Shown here: positions 44,198-53,050 of the stretch, one piece after another | Position numbering within the stretch: position 1 is the stretch's first letter | Layout of the letters: every line of letters starts with the position of its first letter | Origin: Verrucomicrobiota bacterium | Lineage (GTDB): Bacteria > Verrucomicrobiota > Verrucomicrobiia > Limisphaerales > JACRJZ01 | Direction of reading: 5' to 3' | Length of the DNA: 64,000 bases | NCBI GenBank assembly: GCA_016219875.1 | Contig: JACRJZ010000060.1 | Coordinates: forward strand, 1 to 64,000 | The notes under the pieces: generated by a model | What the model was told of the DNA's origin: nothing | Seen by the model: the letters and a program-made list of their open reading frames with translations, nothing else | Databases searched by the model: none | Program-made: the position numbers and the translations under genes

Positions 44198-45142
44198 TCA
44201 GCGGAAGAGGAAGGTTGAAACCAGCGCCAGCGTGGCGAGGATGAACGCCGCGCTCAACAGGTCCGGCACGCGGAACAGCCGCAGCTTGGCGTTGGTGAAC
44301 TCGACCAGCACCACCGCGGCGGCCAGCGCCAGCAGCTTGCCTGCGAACCAGAGCAGCCCCAGCCCCAGGGCGGCCGGCGTGGCGTCTGCCGCCAGCCCGA
44401 GCGGGAAAAACAGATTCGCCAGCAGCGCCATCAGCACGAGTTGCTTGATGGCCGCGCCCCATTCCATGAACGCGAGGTAGCGACCGGAGTATTCCAGAAG
44501 CATCGCCTCGTGAATCATCGTCAACTCCAGGTGCGTCGCCGGATTGTCCACGGGGATGCGTCCGGTTTCCGCGAGCAGGACGATGAACATCGCGGCGAAC
44601 GCCAGCGCGTGGGCCGGGTCGAAGAACTCCCAGCCGGGTCGCTGGCTGGCCAGAACGATCTGGCCGAGGTTCGTCGAACCTGCCGTGATGGCGACGGTGA
44701 AGATGGCCATCATCATCGCCGGCTCGGCAATGGCCGCGATCGTCATCTCGCGGCTGCTGCCCATGCCGCCGAACGTGGTCGCGGGATCGAGGCCGGCCAG
44801 CGCCATGAAGAACCGGCCCAAGGCCAGCATGCCCACCAGCGCCAGCACGCCGCCGAACAAGCCCAGCGGCGCTTGCGCCGTGACCATCGGCACCATCAGC
44901 CCGGCGGTCAGCGCCGTGAGCAGGAGAACGTAAGGCGTGAAATTGAAGATCCACGACGCGTGTTCCGAGACGACCATGTCCTTGCGCAGGAACTTCGCGA
45001 GATCGAAATACGGCTGCCAGACGCGCGCGCCGCGGCGGTTCTGAAGCTTGGCCTTCCAGTTCTTGATGAGACCGCTCAGCAGCGGCGACAGCAACAGGAG
45101 CAGCGCCGTTTGCGCAACGATGGCTGGAAGGTCGAGCTTCAT
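44198..45142 (-). CDS. HyfC/NuoH-like membrane subunit (second set)
   Basis: A 314-residue NuoH/HyfC-type subunit with about eight membrane segments. Conserved landmarks are RRGARVWQPYFDLAKFLRK, LLAETGRIPVDNPATHLELTM and the cytoplasmic-loop Glu/Asp cluster that links the peripheral arm to the membrane arm. Its ATG overlaps the upstream stop (ATGA). It is the anchor subunit for one of the two peripheral modules. Confidence 0.9.
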   Translation of the reverse strand: MKLDLPAIVAQTALLLLLSPLLSGLIKNWKAKLQNRRGARVWQPYFDLAKFLRKDMVVSEHASWIFNFTPYVLLLTALTAGLMVPMVTAQAPLGLFGGVLALVGMLALGRFFMALAGLDPATTFGGMGSSREMTIAAIAEPAMMMAIFTVAITAGSTNLGQIVLASQRPGWEFFDPAHALAFAAMFIVLLAETGRIPVDNPATHLELTMIHEAMLLEYSGRYLAFMEWGAAIKQLVLMALLANLFFPLGLAADATPAALGLGLLWFAGKLLALAAAVVLVEFTNAKLRLFRVPDLLSAAFILATLALVSTFLFR

Positions 45143-47187
45143 GACGCGAACAGCAGCAGCGCCAGCAATGTGACGAAGATGTAGAGCAGGTAGGCGTGGA
45201 CGCTGCCCGCTTGCAGCGTGCGAATGCGCCGCGAGGCCCGCAGGATCAGAATCCGCGCCGGCCGGTAGATGCGCCGCTCGAACACTTCCTCGACGTGGCT
45301 CTCAAACCGGAGGTTCTTCGCGAAGTAGGGCGAGAAGTCGTATTCACGCTGCACTTCGCGGTGCGGTTGGAACAGCGCTTTGAACACCATGCGAATCGGC
45401 TTCGAGAAACCGGTCGCCGTGTACTCCATCCGCGGCGTCAGCCCGCGCTGGCCGCAGTCCCACGTCGGGCCGCGCCGCACTTTTGTCTTGCGCGCGAAAA
45501 CCCACCACAGCCCGAACGGAATCGGCAACAGGCACAGCGCCATCGACGCCAGGCCGAGCGTGGAGACCGTGCCGCCCTTCGCGGTCAGCGACCCGAGCAC
45601 CAGGCCGTTGGCCAGGCTGAGTTGCGCGCTGAGTTGCTGTCCGATGATCTGCTGCGTCAGCGGGTCGAGCAAACGGACGAACTGCGTCGGGAACAATCCG
45701 AGCACCACGCACACGGCGGCCAGCAGGCCCATGCCGAGCCGCATGGTGAGCGAGACTTCGTGCGCGTGTTCAGCGTGCGCGCTGCGCGGTTGCGCGAGGA
45801 AGGTGATGCCGAACGCCTTCACGAAACACGCCGCCGCCAGCGCGCCGGTCAGCGCTAGCATCGCGCCGCTCAACGGGAAAATCAGCCGCATCAGACTCTC
45901 GGTCGTGCCGAAGCCCTGAAGCAGCGCCTGATAGGTGAGCCATTCGCTGACGAAACCGTTGAGCGGCGGCAGCGCCGAAATCGCCACCGCGCCGACGAGG
46001 AAGAAGAAGGCGGTCTGCGGCATCCGCTTAATCAGCCCGCCCATTTCCTCCATGTTCCGCGTGTGGGTGGCGTGCAGGACCGCGCCCGCGCCCAGAAACA
46101 GCAGCCCTTTGAAGGTGGCGTGATTGATGGTGTGATATAGCCCGGCAATGAGGCCCAGCGTGGCCAGCAGCGGATGGCCCGTGTGCAGGAACATCAGCGC
46201 CGCGCCGAGGCCCATGAGAATGATGCCGATGTTCTCGATGCTGTGATAGGCGAGCAGTCGCTTGAGGTCGTGCTCCATCAGCGCGTAGAGCACGCCGAGC
46301 ACGGCGGAAATCGTGCCGACCGTGAGGACGGTCACGCCCCACCAGAGCGGCGGCGTGCCGAGGAAATCAAAGCACACGCGCGTGAAACCGTAGATGCCGG
46401 TCTTGATGATCACGCCGGACATGAGCGCCGACACGTTGCTGGGCGCGACCGGATGCGCCGCCGGCAGCCAGATGTGCAACGGCACGATGCCCGCCTTGAT
46501 GCCGAAGCCCACCAGGAAAAGCAGGAAGGCCGCGTCGCGTTTGCCGGGCGACATCTTCGCGCCGATGTCATGGAGGCTGGTGAAGCTGTAATCGCCCGAC
46601 GCCTGAAACAGCAGCAGGAAGCCGAGGATGATGCAGCCGGCGTCAATGTGCGACATGATGAAGTAAAGCACGCCCGCCTTGCGCGTCTCCGCCTTCTCAT
46701 GCTCGAAGCTCACCAGGCAGAAGGCCGTCAACGCCATAAGTTCCCAGGCGATGAGAAAGAGCCAGAGGTCGCCCGCCACGAACATCGTGGTTGTGGCCAG
46801 CAGCAGAGCGTTGAAGAGCGCGCCCAGCACGCCGACGTTCTTGCGGCCGAAGAAACCTTTCGCATAACCGAGCGAGAAGAGCGAAATCGCCAGCCCGAGC
46901 AGCGAGACGATCAGCAGGAAGAACGCGCTGAGAGCGTCCAGCCGGACGGAGAAGTGGATGTAGGGAAGAAGCGGACGGAACAGCTCGAATTGCGGGATGC
47001 CCGTGCCCGTGCCGCCAGCCAGCATCAGCAGGGCTGCCAGCAATCCACTCAAGCCCGAGAGCGCCGCCACGCCGAAGCACCAGACGTTCGCCGGCCTTTC
47101 GCGCCGCAAGAGCAACATTCCGCCCGCAGCCCCGATCGCATAACCGCAGAGCGACACAAGCAGCAGCATTGCGGGGGTGAGGTTCAT
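45139..47187 (-). CDS. HyfB/NuoL-like proton-channel membrane subunit (second set)
   Basis: A 682-residue antiporter-type subunit with about 16 membrane segments. TM5 Glu (LIAWELMALTAF), TM7 Lys (GFGIKAGIVPLHIWLPAAH), TM8 Lys (GVIIKTGIYGF) and a later HDLKRLLAYHSIENIG segment are all visible. The C-terminal extension (WDCG...YTATGFSKPI) is typical of HyfB. ATG 47187 overlaps the upstream HyfF-like stop by ATGA; sequence further upstream in frame belongs to that gene. Confidence 0.88.
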   Translation of the reverse strand: MNLTPAMLLLVSLCGYAIGAAGGMLLLRRERPANVWCFGVAALSGLSGLLAALLMLAGGTGTGIPQFELFRPLLPYIHFSVRLDALSAFFLLIVSLLGLAISLFSLGYAKGFFGRKNVGVLGALFNALLLATTTMFVAGDLWLFLIAWELMALTAFCLVSFEHEKAETRKAGVLYFIMSHIDAGCIILGFLLLFQASGDYSFTSLHDIGAKMSPGKRDAAFLLFLVGFGIKAGIVPLHIWLPAAHPVAPSNVSALMSGVIIKTGIYGFTRVCFDFLGTPPLWWGVTVLTVGTISAVLGVLYALMEHDLKRLLAYHSIENIGIILMGLGAALMFLHTGHPLLATLGLIAGLYHTINHATFKGLLFLGAGAVLHATHTRNMEEMGGLIKRMPQTAFFFLVGAVAISALPPLNGFVSEWLTYQALLQGFGTTESLMRLIFPLSGAMLALTGALAAACFVKAFGITFLAQPRSAHAEHAHEVSLTMRLGMGLLAAVCVVLGLFPTQFVRLLDPLTQQIIGQQLSAQLSLANGLVLGSLTAKGGTVSTLGLASMALCLLPIPFGLWWVFARKTKVRRGPTWDCGQRGLTPRMEYTATGFSKPIRMVFKALFQPHREVQREYDFSPYFAKNLRFESHVEEVFERRIYRPARILILRASRRIRTLQAGSVHAYLLYIFVTLLALLLFAS

Positions 47188-48626
47188 GGGAGCGGGAAAA
47201 GAGCTTGCACGGCAGCCGTCCATGCCTCCTGCAGAACCGACGGCGTCGCGACACCCAGCCACAACGACAAACCCAGCAGCACGAGAGGTGGCACGATGAC
47301 TCCGGCCGTCTCACGAAACCGGCGGTCCGTTTTTTTCGCCGCCGCGCGCGGACGCCCGTCCACAATGGCGAACACCAGCCGGCTCAATCCTAGAAATGCA
47401 AACAGGAGAGCGGCCAGAAACACCGCCGCCACCGCACCCTGCCCATCGGCAAACGCCGCGCGCAGAATGCGCAGTTCGCTGAAGAACGGCCCGAACGGCG
47501 GACAGGCTGTAATCGCCAGCATGCAGACGACAAAGATTCGCGCGGACACGGGCGTGAGAATCGCCATGCCGGCGACCTCATCCTGGGTGCGCCCGCCGCC
47601 GGCGCGACGAATGTTGCCCGCGCTCAGGAACACCGCGCCCTTGGTCAGGGCGTTGGTCCACACGTGAAACAGCGCCGCCCAGACGCCCGCGCCGCCCAGA
47701 CCCGCGCCGAGGCTCAGGATGCCCATGTGCTCGACGCTCGAATAGGCCAGCATCCGTTTGAAGTCGCGCGTGCCCAGCAAAAACAAAGCAGCCACCAGCA
47801 TCGAGAACAGCCCGATGACGATGAGCGTTCGGCCTGCAACCACGCCGGCTCCGGCCGCATCCACCACCGCGCGCACTCTCAACACGGCCGTGAAGGCCAC
47901 CGTCGTCACCGCGCCCGCCAGCAGTGCGCCCACGATGCCGGGGGCTTCGCCGTAGGCGTCGGGCTTCCACGTGTGCATCGGGGCCAGGCCCATTTTCGTT
48001 CCGTAGCCAACGAGCAACAAAACCCATGCCGTCAGAACCCACGGGCGGGACAGGCCGGCGCCCTGGGCTGTGAGCGCCACGAAAGTGAGATCGCCGCCGC
48101 CGCCGCCGTGCAGCGACGCGTAGCCGAGGCAAAATGAACCCAGCAGCGACAGCGCGATGCCCGTGCCGCCGACCAGCAGGTATTTCCAGGTCGCCTCGAA
48201 GGCGCGGCCCGTGTTGTTGAAGTGCAACAGCGGCACTGCCGCGAGCGTGACCGCCTCGGTGGCGATCCACAGCAAGCCCAAATGCCGCGCCTGATGTCCG
48301 GCGCTCAACAACCCCAGCACCGCCAGCAGGCAGGCGACAAACACCCGATTCGGACGCTCCGAACGCAAGCGCAGGTAGGACACCGCGTAAGCCGCGCACG
48401 CGAGGAACAACACCGACACCGCCGGTAACACCGCCCGCGCGAGCGGATCGAACGCCACCCAAGCCATCGGCTCGACCGGCGGCGGTGCGATCAACAGCCA
48501 CATCGTCAGCGCGACATGCACCACGCCTGTCGCCGGCAGCAGCCACGGTCGCGTTTCATCCTTCGGCCAGAGGAGTGCTGCGATGGCCGCCACGAAAGGC
48601 ACTGCGATGAGGGCGAGTTCTTTCAT
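47184..48626 (-). CDS. HyfF/NuoN-like proton-channel membrane subunit (first set)
   Basis: A 480-residue antiporter-type subunit. TM5 Glu (WIATEAVTLAAV) and TM7 Lys (GYGTKMGLAPMHTWKPDAY) are present, but the TM8 position that is Lys in the second-set paralogue reads GAVTTVAFTAVLRV. The later KRMLAYSSVEHMGI segment is conserved. It belongs to the first membrane module and overlaps both neighbours by ATGA. Confidence 0.87.
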   Translation of the reverse strand: MKELALIAVPFVAAIAALLWPKDETRPWLLPATGVVHVALTMWLLIAPPPVEPMAWVAFDPLARAVLPAVSVLFLACAAYAVSYLRLRSERPNRVFVACLLAVLGLLSAGHQARHLGLLWIATEAVTLAAVPLLHFNNTGRAFEATWKYLLVGGTGIALSLLGSFCLGYASLHGGGGGDLTFVALTAQGAGLSRPWVLTAWVLLLVGYGTKMGLAPMHTWKPDAYGEAPGIVGALLAGAVTTVAFTAVLRVRAVVDAAGAGVVAGRTLIVIGLFSMLVAALFLLGTRDFKRMLAYSSVEHMGILSLGAGLGGAGVWAALFHVWTNALTKGAVFLSAGNIRRAGGGRTQDEVAGMAILTPVSARIFVVCMLAITACPPFGPFFSELRILRAAFADGQGAVAAVFLAALLFAFLGLSRLVFAIVDGRPRAAAKKTDRRFRETAGVIVPPLVLLGLSLWLGVATPSVLQEAWTAAVQALFPLP

Positions 48627-49264
48627 TCCCGCAACGAGGTCAATTTCCGCGTGTCCAGCGTGTCGAATTCACGTTGGATGCGGTCCACGATGATGCCGAT
48701 AACGAACACGCCTACCGTCAAGTCGAGCAGAATGCCGGCTTCCACAATCAGCGGCGTCGCATGAATAAGCAGCAGGCCGAAGAGATAAATGCCGTTCTCC
48801 AGAATGAGGTAGCCGCAGACCTGCGCGATGGCTTTGCTGCGACCCATCAACAAAAGCAGTCCGCCGACCAGCGTCGCGAACGCGCCCGGGACTAGCAGCG
48901 TGCCGGCGTGTTCTGGTCGCAACGGCAGCGCGCCCGCGAAGGCCACCGCGCCAATGGCCGCCATCGCCCCGAGCAGCAGCGAGGGAATGAACCCAAGCAG
49001 CGGTTCGACCTCGCGATCAATGTGCGCCGTGCGCAGCGCCCGGCGCAGCAAGCCGGGGATGACGAAGCCCTTGATGGCAATCGTGGCGGCCGCTACGACC
49101 CAAACCAGCCCGTGGAACTCGTGTTCGAGCAACAACGGCAACACCCCCAGCACCATGCCTTGCACCGCCGCCGCGCGGATCAGCGACGGCAGCCGGCTGC
49201 TCCCCAACGCCAGCAGGTTCAATCCCATCGCCAGTGCGACCAGTAAATTCAGCGCGCCCGTCAT
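48623..49264 (-). CDS. HyfE-like small membrane subunit (first set)
   Basis: A 213-residue membrane protein with about six to seven hydrophobic segments. The C-terminal half has the NuoK/MrpC-like pattern (CGYLILENGIYLFGLLLI and LIVEAGILLDLTVGV) with membrane-embedded Glu residues. The ATG at 49264 overlaps the HyfC-like stop (ATGA), and its own stop overlaps the next start. Confidence 0.85.
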   Translation of the reverse strand: MTGALNLLVALAMGLNLLALGSSRLPSLIRAAAVQGMVLGVLPLLLEHEFHGLVWVVAAATIAIKGFVIPGLLRRALRTAHIDREVEPLLGFIPSLLLGAMAAIGAVAFAGALPLRPEHAGTLLVPGAFATLVGGLLLLMGRSKAIAQVCGYLILENGIYLFGLLLIHATPLIVEAGILLDLTVGVFVIGIIVDRIQREFDTLDTRKLTSLRE

Positions 49265-50169
49265 GCGCCCGCTCCTTTCCACGCCGCGAGCAAGGCGAAC
49301 AGGCTGAGCAAGAAGGCCGTCGTCAGCAGCATCGGCACGCGGCGAAAGGCCAAGCGCGCGAAGAGCGATTCCACCAAGCCCACGCCGACGGCGACGACCA
49401 GCACCGAACCCGCCAGTGCAGCGGTGGCCATCAGCGGTGACAGCTTGCCGATGGGCAACACGGTCTCGGCCAACAGCACCGCGAAGAGCAACAGCTTCAC
49501 CGACGCACCATGCAGGATCGCCGCCAGCGGCGGCCCGCTGTGATCGAGCACCATGACTTCGTGGATCATCGTGAGTTCGAGGTGCGTGTTGGGGTCGTCG
49601 AACGGCACGCGGCAATTCTCGGCCAGCAGCACGAGGAAAAGTCCGGCCGCCAGCAAACCCGCGCCCGCGCCGGCGGAGGGCACGAGCATCGTGCCGAGCG
49701 AGACGCTGTTGCTTTGCAGGGCGAGCGTCAGCAACGCGGTGATGACGGCGGCCTCGGCCAGGACGGCGTAGCTGACTTCGCGCGCCACGCCCATGCCCTC
49801 GAAGGCGGAAGCGGTGTCGAGCGCGGCGCAACTGGTGCAGAAGCGCGCCACCGCGAGCAAATAGACGAACAGCAGCGCGTCGCCCCGGAAGCTCAGGGCC
49901 GTGCCGGCAGGTCCGAGCGGCAGGAGCAGCGCCGCGCTGAGCACCGCCACCCACGCCACCGCTGGTCCAGCGACGTGTCCTGGCGAAACGGCGGTGCTGA
50001 GGACAACGCCTTTGCGCCAGAGCTTCGCGAGGTCGTAGTAGAGCTGGAGCACGGGAGGACCGCGGCGTCCGGCAATCCACGCCTTGACTTTGTTGATCAC
50101 GCCCGGCAAAAGCGGCGCAAGCAGCAGCCAGACGGCGAGGCGCAGGAGGATGTCGAGGACGGTGGTCAT
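49261..50169 (-). CDS. HyfC/NuoH-like membrane subunit (first set)
   Basis: A 302-residue NuoH/HyfC-type subunit. It has GRRGPPVLQLYYDLAKLWRK near the N-terminus and AENCRVPFDDPNTHLELTM in the loop that contacts the peripheral arm. I use the ATG at 50169 (MTTVLDILLR), because sequence upstream in frame is the palindromic repeat. The 160-bp gap to the HyfB-like gene is the only real break within the operon. Confidence 0.88.
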   Translation of the reverse strand: MTTVLDILLRLAVWLLLAPLLPGVINKVKAWIAGRRGPPVLQLYYDLAKLWRKGVVLSTAVSPGHVAGPAVAWVAVLSAALLLPLGPAGTALSFRGDALLFVYLLAVARFCTSCAALDTASAFEGMGVAREVSYAVLAEAAVITALLTLALQSNSVSLGTMLVPSAGAGAGLLAAGLFLVLLAENCRVPFDDPNTHLELTMIHEVMVLDHSGPPLAAILHGASVKLLLFAVLLAETVLPIGKLSPLMATAALAGSVLVVAVGVGLVESLFARLAFRRVPMLLTTAFLLSLFALLAAWKGAGA

Positions 50170-50184
50170 GACAACGCTCCGCTC

Positions 50185-50318
50185 GTAGGACAGGCTTCCA
50201 GCCTGTCTCCATATTGTCGTGCAGTAAGAACGTCTGGCGGTCGCAGGCCCAGACTCCTCCCGGTCCGGCGACGACGCTTTACCCAAGAAGTCAGAGACAG
50301 GCTGGAAGCCTGTCCTAC
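50185..50318. repeat. Inverted repeat family C inside the Ehr-like operon
   Basis: The arms are GTAGGACAGGCTTCCAGCCT on the left and its inverse on the right (25 bp matching overall), around a central spacer of about 84 bp. It lies between the first HyfB-like and HyfC-like genes. A hairpin here could stabilise mRNA or tune read-through. Confidence 0.88.
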
Positions 50319-50329
50319 AAGTCTCGCCA

Positions 50330-52279
50330 TCATCGTCCACCTCCCGCAAACGCCAGCAAGGCCAGCGCGATCAGGCCCAGCAGCAGATAGAGAATGTAGG
50401 ATTGCAGCCGCCCATGTTGCAGCCGGCGCACCGCGGTGGACACGGCCATCACCAGGCGGCCCGTCGGCTCGACGATCTTCTCCAGCACCGTCTCGGGCGT
50501 GTGTTCGGCGAAATGGGCGTGGGCCGGGAAATTTCCTTCCGGCAATTTGGCGTGCCGCTCAGGCCGCAGAATCCACGCGAACCAGCCGGTGATGATGCCG
50601 GCGAACGAACCAGCGGTGTATTGCATCCGCGCGCTGGGCGCGGCGTAACCGCAATCCCAAGTCACGGCGCGGCTCAGGCCGTTGCGGCGGACGCGTCGCC
50701 AGAGGAGCGCCGCGGCGAGCAGACCGAGCAACGCGAAGGTGATGTTGCACGCGCTGAGTGCGTAGAGCGGTTCGGGAACGGGCGCGTCGGCCCAGGCGGG
50801 TTGCCACGCCGCTGCGGCACGCGCCACCGCCGGCCAGAAGAACATCGGGAACAAGCCTATCGCTACGCAGGCGGACGCGAGCACGAGCATCGGCACGCGC
50901 ATGAACCAGCCGGATTCGTGCGCGTGCTTCGCGGTTTCCGTGCGCGGCAATCCGAGGAAGACGACGCCCACAACCTTCACGAAGCAGGCCAGCGCCAGCG
51001 CACCCGTCATGGCGAGCAACACGACTGCCGGCACAGCCACCCAAGCCGCGGAGCTGCGCGAGCCGACGGCATCGAACAGGCCGAGATAGACAAGCCATTC
51101 GCTCACGAAGCCGTTCAGCGGCGGCAGCCCGGAGATGGCCGCCGCGCCGAGCGTGAAGCAGCCCGCCGTCCACGGCATGGCGCGCCAGAGTCCGCCCAGC
51201 TTGCTCATTTCGCGTGTGCCGGTGGCGTGCAGGACCGAGCCTGCGCCGAGGAACAGCAGTGCCTTGAACAAGCCGTGATTCCACACGTGCAGCAGTCCGC
51301 CGGCAAAAGCCAGTTGCGCCCAAACCGGATTCCCGTGCGCCGCCGCCACGAGTGCGAAGCCGAGTCCGATGAGGATGATGCCGATGTTCTCAACGCTGTG
51401 ATAGGCGAGCAGGCGCTTGAGATCGTGCTGGCCCAACGCGAAGGCGACTCCCAATACCGCGCTCACGACGCCCAGCGCAGCGATGGTCCAAGCCGCCGCT
51501 TCCGGCACGGGCAGCCAGCCGCTGAACCGCACGAGACCGTAGATGCCCATTTTGATGGCGACGCCGGAGAGGATCGCGGAGACATGGCTGGGGGCATTCG
51601 CGTGAGCGGAAGGCAGCCAGATGTGCAGCGGAAAGAGGCCGGCCTTCAAGCCGAAGCCCGCCAGCGCGAGCCAGAATAACGGCGCAAGCTCAGCACGCCC
51701 GCGCATCGGGCCGAGTTCCCAGCTTCCGGTGCGCGCCGCCAACAGGGCAAAGAAAGCAAACAGGCACAGCGTCCCGGCGTGCGACGCCGCCAGATAGAGC
51801 CAGCCCGCCTGGCGCACTTCGCGGCGATGTCTTTCGCGCGTGATGAGGAAATAGCCGCTGACGGCGAAGAGTTCCCAGGCGATGAGGAAGTGAAGCCCGT
51901 TGGCCGAGAGCAAGACGAGGCCCATGAAGGCCAGAAGCGCGTTCCACCACGCGCGCCCCGAGGGCGCAGAGCGAGGATGCGCCGCGTCCGTCCAATAGGC
52001 GCGCGAGTACGCGCCGCCCGCGCCGCCCAGCACCGCCAGCAGCGCGAGAAAGAAAGCGCTCACTGCGTCGAGACGCAGATGCACCGCCTCGCCGCCGACC
52101 GCGAGCGTCGGCCGCCACTCCCAGACTTCTCCTCCCGCCAGCACCCCGGTCGCCGCCGCCAAGGCAGCGCCGGCCCCGGTGAGTGTGGCCGCCAACCAGA
52201 GACGGGGAGCGCGTCGCGCTGTGACGAGGCCGACGATCAGACTGAGGAAAGCCAACAGGAGCAGTCTGCCCGGAATCAT
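50330..52279 (-). CDS. HyfB/NuoL-like proton-channel membrane subunit (first set)
   Basis: A 649-residue antiporter-type subunit. The TM5 Glu (LIAWELFAVSGYFL), TM7 Lys (GFGLKAGLFPLHIWLPSAH), TM8 Lys (GVAIKMGIYGLVRF) and HDLKRLLAYHSVENIG segment are intact. The C-terminal part (TWDCGYAAPSARMQYTAGSF) matches HyfB-type subunits. It overlaps the EIIA/HTH gene by ATGA, so it is co-translated with that regulator-like protein. Confidence 0.9.
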   Translation of the reverse strand: MIPGRLLLLAFLSLIVGLVTARRAPRLWLAATLTGAGAALAAATGVLAGGEVWEWRPTLAVGGEAVHLRLDAVSAFFLALLAVLGGAGGAYSRAYWTDAAHPRSAPSGRAWWNALLAFMGLVLLSANGLHFLIAWELFAVSGYFLITRERHRREVRQAGWLYLAASHAGTLCLFAFFALLAARTGSWELGPMRGRAELAPLFWLALAGFGLKAGLFPLHIWLPSAHANAPSHVSAILSGVAIKMGIYGLVRFSGWLPVPEAAAWTIAALGVVSAVLGVAFALGQHDLKRLLAYHSVENIGIILIGLGFALVAAAHGNPVWAQLAFAGGLLHVWNHGLFKALLFLGAGSVLHATGTREMSKLGGLWRAMPWTAGCFTLGAAAISGLPPLNGFVSEWLVYLGLFDAVGSRSSAAWVAVPAVVLLAMTGALALACFVKVVGVVFLGLPRTETAKHAHESGWFMRVPMLVLASACVAIGLFPMFFWPAVARAAAAWQPAWADAPVPEPLYALSACNITFALLGLLAAALLWRRVRRNGLSRAVTWDCGYAAPSARMQYTAGSFAGIITGWFAWILRPERHAKLPEGNFPAHAHFAEHTPETVLEKIVEPTGRLVMAVSTAVRRLQHGRLQSYILYLLLGLIALALLAFAGGGR

Positions 52280-53016
52280 CCCGCGCCCTCCGTGGCTCCT
52301 GAGCGCGTGGGCCTCGCATCGGCGGCAGCGAGCGCCGCAAAGATGTCCGCGTCGGGCGCGCCGCGCCGGAGCAGTTCGCTCAACGGCCCGCGCATGAGGG
52401 CCGAACTGAGTTGAGCCAGCAACTCAAGATGCGCCCGCGGCGACGGCGCCATGAAGAACAGCAACCGCGTGACCGGCACGCCGTCGGCCGGCGGTTCTTC
52501 CAGCGCCAGCGCCTCGCGCAGAAACAAGGCCGCCAACAGTCCGGAATCGCGGCCCAGCGCGACGTGGGCGCGCAGGTGGGGCAGCGCAAATCCGTCGCCC
52601 ACGGGCGCCCAGGTGACGCCTCCGGGCGCCCGGAGCCGTTGCATCAAGATCTGGCGAACGGGCGGCGCGACGCCCGGCAAAGCCGCCAAGGCGCGTTCCA
52701 CGATCAGCAGGATTTCCGCCGACGGCACATCGCGCCAAATACCGCCGGCCCGCAGGAGACGTTCGAGGCGGCCGGCGGTCGCGGAAGCCCTGGGCGGCGC
52801 CAGGAAACCCGCCTTCGCCGCCAGCCCACGGGCCGCCGCCCACGCCACCACTTCGGCGCGGTCGAAGAGCAGGCGGCCGCGGTCGTGAATGCAGGGCAGG
52901 CTTTCGTTGCGAATCCAGCCTTCGACCACGTTTTCCTCGACGCCGAATGACTCGGCCAGTTGGACGACGTTCAAATACATGACATCGCTGCGGGGAGCTT
53001 GCCCAAACGCGGCCAT
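52276..53016 (-). CDS. PTS EIIA (PtsN)-like protein with N-terminal helix-turn-helix
   Basis: A 246-residue protein. Residues about 15-62 form an excisionase/MerR-type helix-turn-helix (MYLNVVQLAESFGVEE... AEVVAWAAARG). Residues about 85-235 are a PTS EIIA domain of the nitrogen/fructose type, with the phospho-accepting His147 in GDGFALPHLRAH. A start at ATG 52980 is also possible and would keep both domains. It is the first gene of the 13-gene operon and overlaps the first membrane subunit. It may sense the phosphorylation state of a PTS and adjust the complex or its expression; this is inference. Confidence 0.85.
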   Translation of the reverse strand: MAAFGQAPRSDVMYLNVVQLAESFGVEENVVEGWIRNESLPCIHDRGRLLFDRAEVVAWAAARGLAAKAGFLAPPRASATAGRLERLLRAGGIWRDVPSAEILLIVERALAALPGVAPPVRQILMQRLRAPGGVTWAPVGDGFALPHLRAHVALGRDSGLLAALFLREALALEEPPADGVPVTRLLFFMAPSPRAHLELLAQLSSALMRGPLSELLRRGAPDADIFAALAAADARPTRSGATEGAG

Positions 53017-53050
53017 TTCACAAATGGTAAATGCAGAACCACGCCGCGGC

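Noticed and set aside
37250..52279. A classical NADH dehydrogenase (complex I) or an active [NiFe] hydrogenase
   Set aside because: No NuoE/F/G or NuoA/J-type genes are present, and the NiFe CxxC motifs are absent in both large subunits.
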